A stretch of 64,000 nt of DNA from Terfezia claveryi (GCA_015179025.1 WHUX01000168.1:1-64000); one strand, 5' to 3'. Positions 13,501-24,756 are shown, numbered from the stretch's first letter. Notes: generated by a model from the letters alone, not told the origin. Translations and numbers: made by a program.

Positions 13501-14205
13501 GACTACATCTTTTTCCAAGCTTTGCTCCACTCCCTCATCTCCGCACTCAATTCCAGCCTTAATCGCCCAGTGGTCTGAGCTCAGCTTCTCCCTCTTCATA
13601 TTTTCCCACCTTGCCTCTCCCTTGCCCAAAAAAAAATCGATTCTGCTTTTCTCTAGCCTTCCCCCCCTTTTTCTCTCCCAGGTCCACCCTACATCCCCAT
13701 CTGCAATCTCCATACCGCTCCCCTCTACCCATTCCGCCATCGTCCTTCCCCTACCGTCTGCCCTACAGCCTGCATCCCATAGCTCATCGTGGGCATTCCA
13801 GTCCCCGACTACCCCTCCGTTTGGTCCCATCTTGTCACTTATTGCACCTAACCATCTCCTCCATCGTTCCCCTTGCCACCTTCCGCTGGCATAGACCCCT
13901 CCTATACATCTCTCCCCTACTTTAACAAAGACCGAGTTATCCTCTTCATTTTCTATTTTGATCCTCCCAATCCATCTCTTATCCCAATAGACTAGTACCC
14001 TTCTCCCATTTTTGATCTCTGAGCCCAGTACAAAAGTTGGGTGGCTCTGTGTTCCCTTCCCCTCCCTATTGATCCAAGCCTCCCCTACAAAAGCTACATC
14101 CACCCCTTCCTCTCTGCACCATTCCAGAAACGCGTGGGTGTTGACATGGCTCCCCCCCACGTTCTGGTATGCCACCTGGACAACCTTTACAAGCGGGCTG
14201 GCCCT
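10528..14205 (-). CDS. LINE ORF2: endonuclease, reverse transcriptase, RNase H
   Basis: The frame is open from just after a TAG at 14206-14208; 1215 aa if counted from a GTG at 14175 (numbering used here). Domains in order: AP-like endonuclease (GEAWIN at 31-36, GDWNAHD 124-130, SRIDFF 177-182, SSDHW 199-203); reverse transcriptase (about 435-740) with FWDVKGGF (560-567), GAPQGSPLSP (618-627) and active-site YVDD (660-663); RNase H with D953 (TDGS), E989, D1011 (TDSQ) and D1070 (HVGIPGNERAD); and a C-terminal CCHC finger C1150-C1153-H1162-C1167. All catalytic residues I can check are present. There is no ATG ahead of the endonuclease domain (first Met about residue 116), and ORF1 ends at 14187 in the neighbouring frame. 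Translation therefore probably depends on reinitiation or frameshifting. Confidence 0.93.
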   Translation of the reverse strand, partial: RASPLVKVVQVAYQNVGGSHVNTHAFLEWCREEGVDVAFVGEAWINREGKGTQSHPTFVLGSEIKNGRRVLVYWDKRWIGRIKIENEEDNSVFVKVGERCIGGVYASGRWQGERWRRWLGAISDKMGPNGGVVGDWNAHDELWDAGCRADGRGRTMAEWVEGSGMEIADGDVGWTWERKRGGRLEKSRIDFFLGKGEARWENMKREKLSSDHWAIKAGIECGDEGVEQSLEKDVVDWAKLEKVVEGLGKEGERSEERWYNGLQGTTPYEKLKSLRADCSKKLRISRRSKRWWDEELSIQLRATRKSRRDNLEGNLTQEVRARRWKAEKEKLRGMIRSKKKECWQGFCKEKGSRDSWEVVKWAKDPWNLRQHMKELADESGRPLQNEAEKVKGLIRDHFSWREDGRELEREEEEEVPVQEEGVRGVGDWEEAVRKALQGTCNRSAVGPDGISYRFIKTILKTILGKRIIQEVADNLRKNKIPKEWQFSKVVMIPKPGKEHTKTKGWRPINLINCIGKLGEKVVADRLQGAGLLHKHQFGSVKGRSATEAALRTVTRAQRCLAKGGEVGWAFWDVKGGFQNVREEDVVRELQRSEEGRKWISWIRNFFRAREFELEWDGEVRGRGKTNLGAPQGSPLSPIIFLIWIAPIIKKMENKLAGRLGRRADMELPSYVDDLHLNICVWEHLGAEVDMEDWLKIADEVVNRVAEENHLPLEDSKHEQMVLRRTRRRKNKDVKWVKWVGFILDESLTFKEHWKSRIAKARKMMGQLKGLGNSIWGMSAISWRAAYTGMVRAVALWGAELAWRGQKDWEEEFEKLQYQALKKCVNATHGSRRDLVSQITGVETPRMVLDATQARLMCKMMRDPSTLGDLWCKDTRRNREEGRAWDDFSEPHQLKDDFTSVMSAIRSKAGYLKEEGNERISLGGTYPVINIPIVDFKLTKEDEPDKWVRKIDAIKEDAVVIYTDGSMGEDGRVGGGWCSEGRKIQGSVGLGRFATVWDGEVAGIEKALAMAPLEWRVLILTDSQAAVAAIKNAGEKGKARTADLVSIGQTLKARQGALGEESVRLGWVKAHVGIPGNERADSLAKSGTEDLNSQAPQITEGGLKQEWRRMREKERKVLEAGTGRVVRWGRKARVNYVQCRTGKGNLQAWRARLDDTVDPTCRKCGEQVETGRHVALACSYGEDIGRRWSSWEEVDDRRRWVKKVKDGGKVAIVDLAETFFADLNLA

Positions 14206-16991
14206 CTAGCAGAGGGCCCTTCCGCTGGCGCTGGCTGCTCCTGTTCTCCCCGCCCTCTTTTCTTAACGGCTTCTGCCCCCCTGGGCCCGCCCCCCCTACG
14301 CATTACCTCTTGGAACCCTTCCTCATCTACCTTGCTTCCCTTTCTTACCGCCTCTTTACTTGTCCTGACCGTTCCTCTGTTGATCTTGCCAGCGGCCGCC
14401 CTATTGACTGATGTACACCCTCGTTTGAAATGCCCCCATCCCTGGCAATTATAACACTGAACCTCCCCCCTTCATTGGGGAGTCCAGTTTTTTGGGCCTA
14501 TCGGGATTACTTTCTCCTGCTCAGGTATTACCGCCGCCTTCCTATGAGCTTCCTGTACTGCCCTCCCTTGTTCAAACATCGCCACCTTCCTCGTTTTTCC
14601 CTCCCATATGATTCCTGTCTTTATGAGCTTTGCGGCCTCTACTGCATCTGCCGCATCAAAGGTGAACCCAGTCGCCTTGGCCCCTCCCCACGGCTTTGGC
14701 ATCCTTTTTGCTCCCTTCAAGTCCTTGTTTTCTCTTCTAAGCTGCTCTGCCAGTGCTTTTCTATCCTTTATTGTTGCCACCGGGGCCGCGGGGGCAATCA
14801 TCTTTACCGAGCTTCCCTCTTCCACCCAGACATTCAAGATGTCGCCGGATCGTCCGAATACTTGAACTAGCATCTTGCCGACTTCGCCTGCCACTCTAAG
14901 GGGGTCCACTCCCTGGGCTACCCCCCTCACCGACCAATATGACTCATCGCTGAACTCCCCTGACCCTGCTTTCGCTGATACCATCCAGGCTTTTTGATCT
15001 AGGGTTACTGCCATGGTTCTCAGCAGCATATTTACCTTACCAACCGCTGCTTCAAGCTCCGCCTTTCCCTTACTATTGATTGCTTGTGTATGACCCATCA
15101 CGACCTCCACTGTCTTCAAGATTTCTCCATCTATTACTTGCCTCGATTTCCCTACATTTGTTTCGAGAGGTTGCTTGACTTCCTTCTCGATTTTCGCCTT
15201 CATAGCCTTAGCCTCCTTCATTTTCTTGCCCAGCTCAATCAACTCGTCTTCACTCATATTCGACCTATCTTTCCTCCCCAAACTGACTAGCTCTTCCTCG
15301 CATGCATCCCATGCCTTCTGTTGGCTCTCTCTCACGGTCCTTGCCTGGGAAGCCACCTTTTCTGCCGCCTTTTGGGCTGCCTCCTCCTTCTTGTTTTCGG
15401 CCGCTATCTCCCTTTTCCTCCCCTCAATCTTCTTTAGCTCCTTATCTTTTCTATTCTCCTCGTCCACCCTCCCTTTTCTTGCTAAGATTGTTTGCTTCAC
15501 CTTTGCTTACTCTTCCACTGTGCCTGCCCCCATTGTGACTGCCAGTAAGGCCAGTTTTTCCTTGACTTCTTTAAGCTCGTCTTGTAGGCCCCTGAGAGCT
15601 CCAAGTTTGACTTCCAAGGCCGTCCTCCAGTGTCTCTCCGCCTCCGATACGGCCAACACCTTCCCTCCGTGCCCTTCTCTAACCACCAGTTCCATCAGCC
15701 TCTTCCAGCCCCCTCTGCCCTCTCTATCTCCATCTGTACAGCAACCCCCTTCGATGCAATCCCCATTTGCAATTACCAGACTCCTGGCTATGTTTGCGTC
15801 TTTTCTCGTTCTCCAAGATCTATGCTCCTTTTTTAGCTCCCCTATCTGTTTCAGGACCTCTGCATTCTCTCTAATGGACCCCACTAGTTCCAGCTCGTCC
15901 CTCACTTCAAAAACTGCCTTCCACTCACCCCCTTGTCCTGCTGTACTCTCCTCCTCCTCCCCGTCTATTCCGGTGTCTTCCTCCACCCGGCTTTGTCCCT
16001 CTACCAGCTCTTTGGTAAGTACCTTGATTTCTTCTTCTGTCAGCTCCTTAATTGCATGGATACTATCTGCCAGTGTGCCTTCCTCAGCCCCTGGGGTCTC
16101 GATGGTATCCTCGGCCTCCTCTGCCCAGTCCATTGACGCTTGTGGACCTTCCTCTAACCATTCCTTTTGGCTATCTTGTATTTTCCATGCTGGCGGGGCC
16201 TCTCCGAATACGTTGCTCCGAATGTCCTCGAAGCTGCGTGGTACCGCTGGCTCCCGTAGGTCTATTCCCAACTTCCGCCCTAACCCTTCCAGGGAGTTTC
16301 CCTCTCCAATCCTTCTTTTCTTTCCCTTCTTTCTTAAGACCTCACTTTCCGACTCCTCTCCCTCCTCCTTAACCTCCTCCAACTTAGCCTCCAGCCTTCC
16401 CAGCTGCTCCTTGACTGTGTTGTGTCCTGTGGCCTTCTTCTTGCTCTTCGGGGTAGTTAGAGTCCAGTGGTGTGCCCTGTTGAAAAGCCCCTGCCCCGTC
16501 GATTGTGCCGGCCTGACTGTGATACTTTCGAGCATTTCATCCCCCTTGTCGGCTGAGCTGTATTCCACCTCGTATCCATTCAGCTGCCCATTCGCTGCCC
16601 CATCCTGGATAGCAATTGCCCTATTGAGGATAGCCATAGCCCTCTCTGCTGACGGACCATCCGTTACTCTAATAACCTCCTCTTCCTCCCTTAGGTTCCT
16701 TTCGACCTGGGAGACGTGCTTACACCAGTCGCCTTCCCCTACCCCCTCCCACTCCTTCTTTACAAGCTCTGTGTGCACCCGAGCCTGGTTCAGAGCCTTT
16801 TCCCCTTCTTTCCCGAACTCTGGGACAAGTATCCACCTCTCTACATCTTCAACCACATATTGTCTCATCAAACTCTCCTCTCCTCCAATCTTATAATTAA
16901 GAAGCAGCTTGCAGCTGCCCTTGCCCCAGTCCTCAATGGGGCCGTAGACGACACCCCTAGGGGGTGGTGCCAAGTCCACAGAAGCCGACAT
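14187..16991 (-). pseudogene. LINE ORF1 (CCHC RNA-binding protein) with two in-frame stops
   Basis: One reading frame of about 935 codons starts at ATG 16991 (MSASVDLAPPPRG) and ends with TAA at 14187-14189. It is interrupted by TAA at 15507-15509 and TGA at 14472-14474. The three open pieces are 494 aa, about 342 aa and about 94 aa, all in the same frame. The first is acidic and Glu-rich; the second begins with a long Lys/Glu/Ala coiled-coil-like stretch; the third holds a zinc knuckle CYNCQGWGHFKRGC (CX2CX4HX4C) and a basic Gly/Arg tail. The knuckle is what gag-like ORF1 proteins use to bind element RNA. The TAA could come from CAA by a C-to-T change in a CpA context. As it stands the product would lack the zinc knuckle, so the copy is likely non-autonomous unless stops are read through. 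Confidence 0.85.
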
Positions 16992-17358
16992 GCCTGTCAG
17001 CTAACTGTGTTTTGAGAATTCCCGTGATGTGATTGTTGCTGTGGCAACAATCTGTACGACCGGGTGGGAACTTTTTGACCTTCTGAGCTAAGCAGTCCGG
17101 ACCAACTTGGGTTGGGGCGGTTGCAACGTATATTAGTCAGAGGGAGAACCCCGCACTCGACGGGTGAAGTCCAGATCACTAGACCCTCAGGGGATTCTGT
17201 AGTTTTGCTTTTAATAGGATCAGGAAACCGGGTCGGCTTACTCGTGAGAGCTTGCTGAACGGTTTAAGCTTTCTTACGACGTCGGGGGCGTCCTGGGTGT
17301 CGAGATCGTCTATGCGCTCGGTCCTAGGAAGTTGATGTCGTTGATGACCCACAAATGT

Positions 17359-18659
17359 ATTACATAGCAATTTCTTACCACCCACACCAGAATGACCTGC
17401 TTAATCCTGTCTACTGCCTTCTTCCTCAACTAGACAGTCAAAAATTACGACATACACTTCTCACTGTGACAGTTAATATTTTGTGGCAATTGTGTTGACA
17501 GAGAGTATGCATCAGTGAAAATGGCACCCTGTTACCATAGTGTAGGATAGTCTAGAGCTACCCATCGGCCCCTAAAACTATTCCGGCCCTTCCTAGATTG
17601 TCCGTGGCACTAAAATACATAGATACCCCTTCCGAAAACATGCGTACGTAGACCCCGCTTGCTAAAGAATATGGATTCCAGCTATGCTGGCGAAATCAGC
17701 TCTACATCCTCTACCTACTTTTTTATAAATAAGCAAAAGAATTGAGTACTGGGCTGCTTTTACCTATGCACGTATCGTCAAACTGCTGCTTCGTATGCTG
17801 CATTACATGCTTGGAAAGATCCGTTCCGCCGCATGCTGGCAAAAATCTAAACTTTGGTGGTGATGTTATCCGCGGTGATATTGTAGGTCCTCAATCGAAG
17901 GATATATAATAACTGGTCATGACAAACCCGTTTTGTATCCAGAAGCAGCTAGACATCCAAGCACTTTGTGGGATGGTGAGAGTCTGCTTGAAGCACTTCC
18001 TATTTCGACTTTAATATAATTAATCTCAGGCATCCAAATACCTGCTCCCTTGCGAGGAGTATGTAGTAGTCTGGTTGGCACAACACCCTCGTAGAGGAGT
18101 ATGTAGTGCAACCGGATTAGACCTGAGAGCCATTTAGAAGAAATTACGTCATTATTAGCCTCGCTTCATCGAACTCAGGGTAATCCAATAATCAAGCGAA
18201 AAAGATTTTAAACCTCCTATACAAGTTGTAAGGTAGCAATTTACTACAGTATGAGAGTGCTTGTATCGAATAAAGCAGGTGATGCTTGCCATTTCCGGAA
18301 ACTGGAAATGCTTCTAGAATTTTAAATTCCAAACCCCAAAATATTTTCAGATATTGTCGCGAGCTAGTCTCTAGCTTTGGTGACTTGGGTATACAAATAT
18401 AGACACATACAAACAATTTATAAGGATATATGCACCATCTGTTCGCACAACTCCCCATGTGACCTTCCCTCGTATGCTAATGTCAATTACCTCGAGATGT
18501 ATCACAATCAAGCTTTATGTTTTGAGAAAGGAATGTGTCGCGTATATCTTTATAATTATAAGCGTTGGTAAGAAATAATGATTTCCTATAAACGTTTTAG
18601 ATTTGCTCACTTCCAAGTCCTAAGTAACCAGAAGAAATCTTAGGTGCCTCGAGTCAACT
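17359..18659. other. Intergenic stretch
   Basis: No gene seen. Small features only: a short imperfect palindrome near 18290-18312 and a GAGGAGTATGTAGT direct repeat near 18055-18110. Confidence 0.5.
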
Positions 18660-21600
18660 TTATAATTTCATTCCCGCGAGGAATTCAACAATTGTGTGCA
18701 TCCCATTTTCCTTAGCAATCTCCAGTGCAGTCTTCCCATACGGGCTTTTGGCTCCTAAATGCACGCTGCGATCAACTAACATCCTGACCACATCCTCCAA
18801 CCCATTCTGGCACGCGAGCATCATGGGTGTCCAGCCTAATGTTACATCTGCATTCCCAGAAGCTGGTCGGCCGCCACTTGTTTCGCCTGACACATCGTCA
18901 TACTGTCGCACCCATGGTGGCTCCGGGTCACACCCAGCATTGAGCAGCATGCGGCAGATTTCGGTGTGCTTCTCTGCCGCAGCTAGTAGCAATGCGGTTT
19001 CATCATGCGGAGATATTATATCCATATCTGCTCCAGCGCCCAGAAGTAGAGAAACTGTTTCTAAATCCCCTCTAAACGCAGCATGCATCAGTGGGGTCCA
19101 GTCATGCATGGAGGGGGTTTCGGTGTCAGCTTTGCATCCCAGGAGCCGAATAATAATAGGTATATTGCCACGACAGGTCGCCTCTGCAAGTGCTGTCCAG
19201 CGATCTGGAGACGCGTGATTGACGTCAGCTCCGCGAGAGGTCAGGAGGTCAACGACTTCTAGATTGCCGCTCCGTGAAGCCAGCATCAACGTAGTCCAGC
19301 CTTTTGCATTTGTGGCATCAATATTGGCGCCACTCGATAGCAAAATGTGTAAAATTTCACAGTGACCCTTTGATGCCGCCAGCATGAAGGCTGTCTCGCC
19401 CGTATCTTCAGTAGTTTCTTCAATATCAACCCCCGACCTGAGGCATTTCATAGTTGCGGCCACATCTCCCGCAGCAGCTGCAACCATAAGTGGTGTCAAG
19501 GTTGCACACTCTTCGGGGGCAGAGCTTTTGGGACCCTCGATCTGCTGCGGGACAGAGGCCTGTTGTTGCTGGATCTGTTCGGCTTGGAGCCGCAATCGTT
19601 GAAGTCTACAAAACCTTTTGGATTTCCCAATATCCGCACCACTATCAATCAATAGCTTGCAGATATCCATGAAACCAGCTGCCCCAGCGCAATCCAGGGC
19701 TGTTTCCCCACATTTTGTCAAGGTATCTAGATTGGCGCCATTGTCGATGAGAATTTTCAACGCTTTGACATTCCCTTGTTGTGCGGCCAGAACCAAGGCA
19801 GTCTCATCCCTTTTTGTCCTTGCCTCAAGGAGCTGACTTCGCAACTGTTGATTGTTGGCAACAAGCATCATCATTACATCCATCTTGTGGTCATGTCCCC
19901 GGTCAGCGAGGTGGTGGAGGACGGTCCACCCAGCTAAGTCCACTATCAGGACACGTGTCAGTACCTCCCCCCCCAAATATCGGGATTTCTGAAGCTTAAA
20001 TCTGAAAGTCTCGCTATCTTCCGTTTCCAGCAAATCGATAATCGCTGCCAAATCCTTTTGCTTCTCTTCAGCTGCTTGTGTACTAGTAGTTAGGGAAGGT
20101 CGTTCCCTCAAAGTGACTAGTTCCTAGGTTTGTATCACTAGTGTTAGCCTATGCTCCGCAGGAAATGGATTCCAGCACTGCATGTAACATATATTGGTAA
20201 CACAAACCCTATTGCAATGGCGAAACCAATTCCAGCCCTTATCTGTAGCTCTGATAGTTCGCCAACCCTGGCAAGCCTCGCAAAATCCCTGCCACTCACC
20301 TTCATGTTTCCGCAGATTGGATGGGCGAGGCAGCGGGATACCTGAGCAATGAATACCATGTTTGAACATGAGATTTTCCCTGTAGGAGCCGTCTTGAATA
20401 TTGAACCAGACCCCTGGCTCACATCGCCCGCAAAACCCTTCTTTGTCCTTCCCGTACCCACGAACATAGCCTGGAGTAAATAGATCGCCACCAAACATCG
20501 GTTCCTCCCGCCGGGCCCTAAGATCAACATCTTCATTTTCAAAGTCTCTCTGCGGCGGCGTAAAATTCATTGGAGGGTGCCAACCCATGGCCAATTCTGG
20601 AGCATCTTCTATTCCAATAATATCTACCCTCGTATCAGAGCTTGAACTCGCTAAGAGCTGCAGGTCCTTGGGGTTAAACTCCAGTTGGTGATCCGTCGAA
20701 GCTTGCAGAGATCTAGAGTCCGAAGCCGCTGGTCCAGCGTTCCCATGGCCGTCTTCCTCCTGCGTACCATAACCCCGCCCTTCAGGTGTGAGTACAGCAT
20801 GGTCCTCTCCATCTGATCCCTCTCCATCTGATCCCTCTCCATCTTGCAACTGTTTCTCGCTTACTTGCAATTCCGCCAAGTCCTGGGCCATTTCCATCAA
20901 CTCATTCATCGGCAGCACGAACAATGCTAACTGCTCAAGATGCCTCCCTAGATGCCGTCTGAACGTTTTCAATCTCAAAGTAATCGGTTCGCTATTACCG
21001 GCCATGCCTAACTCGCTACCGCTAAGACGGCGGCGTTGTTTCAAAATCTCGTCATAGTCACACAGGGGGCACTCAGTTGCGAGAATTTGTTGAATGGGTC
21101 TCTCTGCCCGATCCGTTAGTGCTTGAAGTTCACCACTGCCACTGGTAGATAGTAGGTTAGGGTGCTGCTGTCTCATGTGCTCCTGGAAACTCTTTGCAGA
21201 TGACAGCACGGACGAACAGCTTCCGCAAAACCATTTTAGTCGATGAGCCTCGAGCTCATGCTCAAACCATTGGTGGGAGGAATCAAAGGGAGGATGAGAG
21301 CACCCCGTTTGTGTGCACACGTAGGAGCCTAAATCGGAGTAGACATGTTTCCTATGGATATATATTACATGTTAATATAATAACACTGTACTGTAAGAGC
21401 TTCAATCCTCGAAATTTCAGCCCCCAAGTTTTGATGCAGTCATGGTCACTTACGCCCACGAAGTCCTTCCTATAATGGAAACAATTCGAAAACAATAAGG
21501 ACACTCAAAGGGATTGCCATTCGCCGATTCCAGTGGTGGCTGTGGAAAATATGACATCGCTATGTCAGAGCCACCATTCACAGATTCCGAATATGTTGTC

Positions 21601-22720
21601 TCAGAGTATCCAGCTTCAGATCCCTGGCTTTCCTCGTCTGGTTCCAGTGATGGGATAGCATAAAATGTTGATGCAATGGTTGAACTAAGACCCGTTCTCT
21701 CACTTCGATCCGACCGGATATCAACACCCTTCTCAACGTAGTCCTCAAGAAGTAATCCAGTGTCTAGAGAGAGTGACCAGCGTCTTGGTCCCTTGGTGGG
21801 GGATTCGCAGTTAGGGTCCAGACTCGGCTGCCTACCTAATTTCGCACGATGTTTCTTTTTGTAGGTTAACCATTGTCTTCTTCTCCTATTAGCCTTTCCT
21901 AGACGCTCTATGAGTTCCGGATTGTTCCTTGCGAAAGGGAACCTGTCCTGCACATGGCGGATATCAATTTGTGTTGCTGTCTCGCCCCTGTCTGCTGCAA
22001 AGCTAGCAAATTTGTTTTGGCGTGTGGACTTATGAATGAACATCGAGAGCTGGAATAACCCACGCAGAGCCTCCCCCATTGCAAGAGCAAGTTCATTGGA
22101 TTCTGTCATGCGCTGCGGTTCAGATCCTACGCCGCTTGCAGAATTCAATGACACCTCCGGACTTTGTTGCAAATCTCCAGAAGTGTCTTCCTCGTCACTG
22201 TCCATGTCGCTAAATTCACCACCAGCAAACTTAAAAACCTCATCTGTGGAGTACCAAACTTCCTGCTGGCGTATTCCACATATAATATCCAGTACTTTGT
22301 CAAAGTCCTACGTCAGTGAATCGAACATTTGCATTCGCGGTCTGTCGGACTGATGCAGCATTGAGTTTTGAGCAACTTACACTGTGCGAGAGTAGAGTTA
22401 AGATGTCTCAATAATCTGAGAACCTCTTCTTTCACGTCTGCGTGACGGAGGCGAAAGTCCAACGAAGCCTTTCCCCGCTGCAATGCCCCAATATTAGATG
22501 TCCAGACATTGAAGCGGGCCCAGGTATCCTTCAGCAATTCGCTCGATACGTCCAGGTCGCTCGAATCCATGCCCGTTTTCTCACGGGGACTCTTGAGCTC
22601 CAAGGCTTGAAGGTGGTGCGTGACAAGTTTGAACTTTTGCGCGCATTTTGTAGCCCCATCTGCAATATCATTCGTGATATCTTTTGGGGAAAATTCCGCC
22701 ATCACGGTTCCAGAACCCAT
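18660..22720 (-). CDS. C2H2 zinc-finger / Rua1_C / ankyrin-repeat protein, four exons, 1262 aa
   Basis: Model: complement(join(18660..20123, 20208..21351, 21454..22294, 22381..22720)). Phases are 1, 2 and 0, with no internal stop after splicing. The TAG at 20124-20126 lies in an 84-bp intron with a GCTAAC branch site. Start is ATG 22720; a second ATG at 22702 (MAEFSPKD) is possible. The N-terminal helical region is followed by Cys/His motifs: CPYC (378-381) continuing into WAKH, C406-x4-C411-x13-H425-x4-H430, C436-x2-C439-x12-H452-x4-H457, and CPLC...RRHLGRHL. Next is a Rua1_C-like zinc-binding domain (about 690-775: GYGKDKEGFCGRCEPGVW, FCEACQGW, WNWFRH). The end (about 815-1262) has roughly ten diverged ankyrin repeats. 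C2H2 and Rua1_C suggest nucleic-acid or protein binding, and ankyrins protein contact. Likely a regulator or signalling protein; target unknown. Confidence 0.85.
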
Positions 22721-23458
22721 CCGCAGGAGATTCAACAATAGCCAGTATCAGTCCAGAGAAGGTGTGGCAAAGTGGATTGTGGAGTACTATCATCTATCAT
22801 CAATTGAGTTCAATAACACGACCCCTCCAGGATGACAAAGCACTTTTGAAGGGACGCCAAAATATCCTGACCAAAGAAAGGCACACCAAACCGCAGATAG
22901 AGGCAGGCAGCAAAGGCGTATGTCCCCTAATTGCAAACTTTAACTTTTGAACAAAATGAATACAACTCTTGCGTGTTTATGGCCTCTACAAAAGAATCTG
23001 CGAAGTAATCCTAAATGTTTTTTTTTACTTCACTCAAATAAGTTGCAATCAGAGTTGCTAGATGGCGGCCAGCCATACATCACCACACCTGAGTTTGGCG
23101 ATTGACCTAGGTAGACAGAAACATTGTGATGCCTCATATCCGATCTATGTAGGAATCGAACCCCCTTTTAGGTGGAACGTGGATGGTATGTACCCCAGTG
23201 TCTAGGTGGCCATTATGCCCTCAGCGTCCATGAAGTTACTGAACTAGGAGAATCTACTGGATAGAAATATGCACATGCAGCGAGGGACACGTTGTTTCTT
23301 AGGGCAGAAAGGCAGAGCTGGGCTATATGGGTGCATGAACACGATACGTCCTTTTTAGATCCAGACAGCTCGAGCCCAACTATGGTACCGCTAATCCCTT
23401 ATTTTAATCATAATTCGCTTTGACTAAGGTAGCAACAACTACCTAAGGCTCGCTTCGG
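22721..23458. other. Upstream region of the C2H2/ankyrin gene
   Basis: Presumed promoter side of the divergent minus-strand gene. No clear motif or other gene was recognised. Confidence 0.4.
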
Positions 23459-23980
23459 TACAGTTTTTGGCCTAGCTATGATCCATGGCGGTGCTATGAT
23501 CCATGTCAACACCCCTGCCATGACACATATCCCGAGATACTACGCTGGCTAGACTTCCTCTACAGACCGGATAAATTGTTTCCTGACACTCTTGAATATG
23601 CTCTATAATATGCGCGTACTAGCTAGTTGAGTAACTCATGTGAAGCCATCATATGCACCAATCCACCTCGAAAAGGCTGTAATTGCCCCCCCCCTTCTCA
23701 GTATGACCTGTCCACCGCAGATATCATGAACTAACAACCCTACATAGTGCCAGCACCTTAACTTAACATATATATTTATGTTAGGATACAATATATAGGC
23801 ATAGAGCTATATAGGACGTTACTATTGTTCGGTACCGATCATACATAATTCAGCCATTTTGAGCTTTTGGACCATAACAGCCAGTTGTTCAGTATTTTGA
23901 TCCTCCTCGGCCTTTTCTATCTTCTGCAGCCTCTTTACCTATCTACCTTACATGATTCCTATATCCTCTATGCCCTGCAC
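23459..23980 (+). repeat. Left arm of a ~0.5-kb inverted repeat
   Basis: Reading from TACAGTTTTTGGCCTAGC, this arm matches the reverse complement of 24757-25276 at roughly 90% by eye. Shared words include CCATGGCGGTGCT, CCCGAGATACTACGCTGG and GCCAGTTGTTCAGTATTTTG. It contains no intact gene. Both outer ends read TA-CAGTTTTTGG, which could mean a TA-flanked transposon with very long terminal repeats. Confidence 0.8.
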
Positions 23981-24756
23981 ACTATATTCTATACACCAGG
24001 CCTGCTCAATGATATTTTTGCCCTATATTTTTCCTCATGTACATATATATATGTGCATAAGGTTTCTTAAAGATTTATTAACATTGTCAATACCTATTTA
24101 TATCCTCAGCTCCAGTATATACTGAAGGGGGGGGGGTTGTTTGATGCTGAGGTAGGGTATTGGAAGTCTACAGCCTATACCTCCGGATCCACTCTATTGC
24201 ACTTTGTAGCTTTTATTGCCATCTAGAGGCCTCTTTCTATTTTATTGCAATCAGAAGGTCTCTATATATAGTATAGTATAGTATTACAATAACCTCATCT
24301 GCCTTATATAGCAGTTTGTACGAGATCCTAATCACGGCTCGTGACTACCTAGCTGGCCTAGCCAAATGGTGCACCGTCTATATATATGGATTTTCATGCG
24401 TATACGGCTCCTGGAAGGCCTTCAGGGGCACGAGACTAATTCGGGGCTGTCCAGTACATGCCCCTATGGTCTGGCTCATTTCTTATATATAGCTACTGAG
24501 CTTAGGTCATACTAAACTGCCACAATATCTTATTTCTGCTACAGGATATAGAGCTCAATCTATTATTTGCATACTCTATCTCATATCTCTAGTGATTTAA
24601 ATATCTACGGACCGTTTTAGGTGAAGTGACCTTTATTGACCTCATATCTGCCATTGGCTTGTTGAGCGATGCATACTATTCTTGTAGCCAGGTTGCTCAG
24701 TTGTCTGATCAATAGTGAATAGACCCAAGTTATTGGATCTACAGGATAATAAGATG

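Larger units (their letters stand above)
10167..17358 (-). mobile_element. Full-length Tad-type LINE with 13-bp target-site duplication
   Basis: A non-LTR retrotransposon in minus orientation. The direct repeat GACCCACAAATGT flanks it at 10167-10179 and 17346-17358. A poly-T run (10179-10200; the poly-A tail on the element strand) marks the 3' end. In element order it has a 5' leader of about 350 bp (16992-17345), ORF1 with a CCHC knuckle (14187-16991, two stops), ORF2 with endonuclease, RT and RNase H (10528-14205), and a 3' UTR with a tandem repeat (10345-10506). Length between the duplications is about 7.17 kb. The AP-type endonuclease, an RNase H domain after the RT and a C-terminal CCHC motif fit the fungal Tad/I group. 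The matching duplication and open ORF2 suggest a fairly young insertion. Confidence 0.95.

Noticed and set aside
11459..13925. Several plus-strand open frames opposite LINE ORF2
   Set aside because: Antisense shadows of the RT/RNase H frame, Ser/Leu/Pro-rich with no domains.
15175..16896. Long plus-strand open frame (573 codons) opposite LINE ORF1
   Set aside because: Ser/Pro/Leu-rich antisense shadow of a Glu/Lys-rich ORF; the minus strand carries the zinc knuckle and the LINE logic.
20124..20126. Premature TAG making the C2H2/ankyrin gene a pseudogene
   Set aside because: The codon is the terminal AG of an in-frame 84-bp intron with a good branch site.
23140..23175. tRNA-like GGTTCGATTCC on the minus strand
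   Set aside because: The T-stem does not pair and no cloverleaf is visible.
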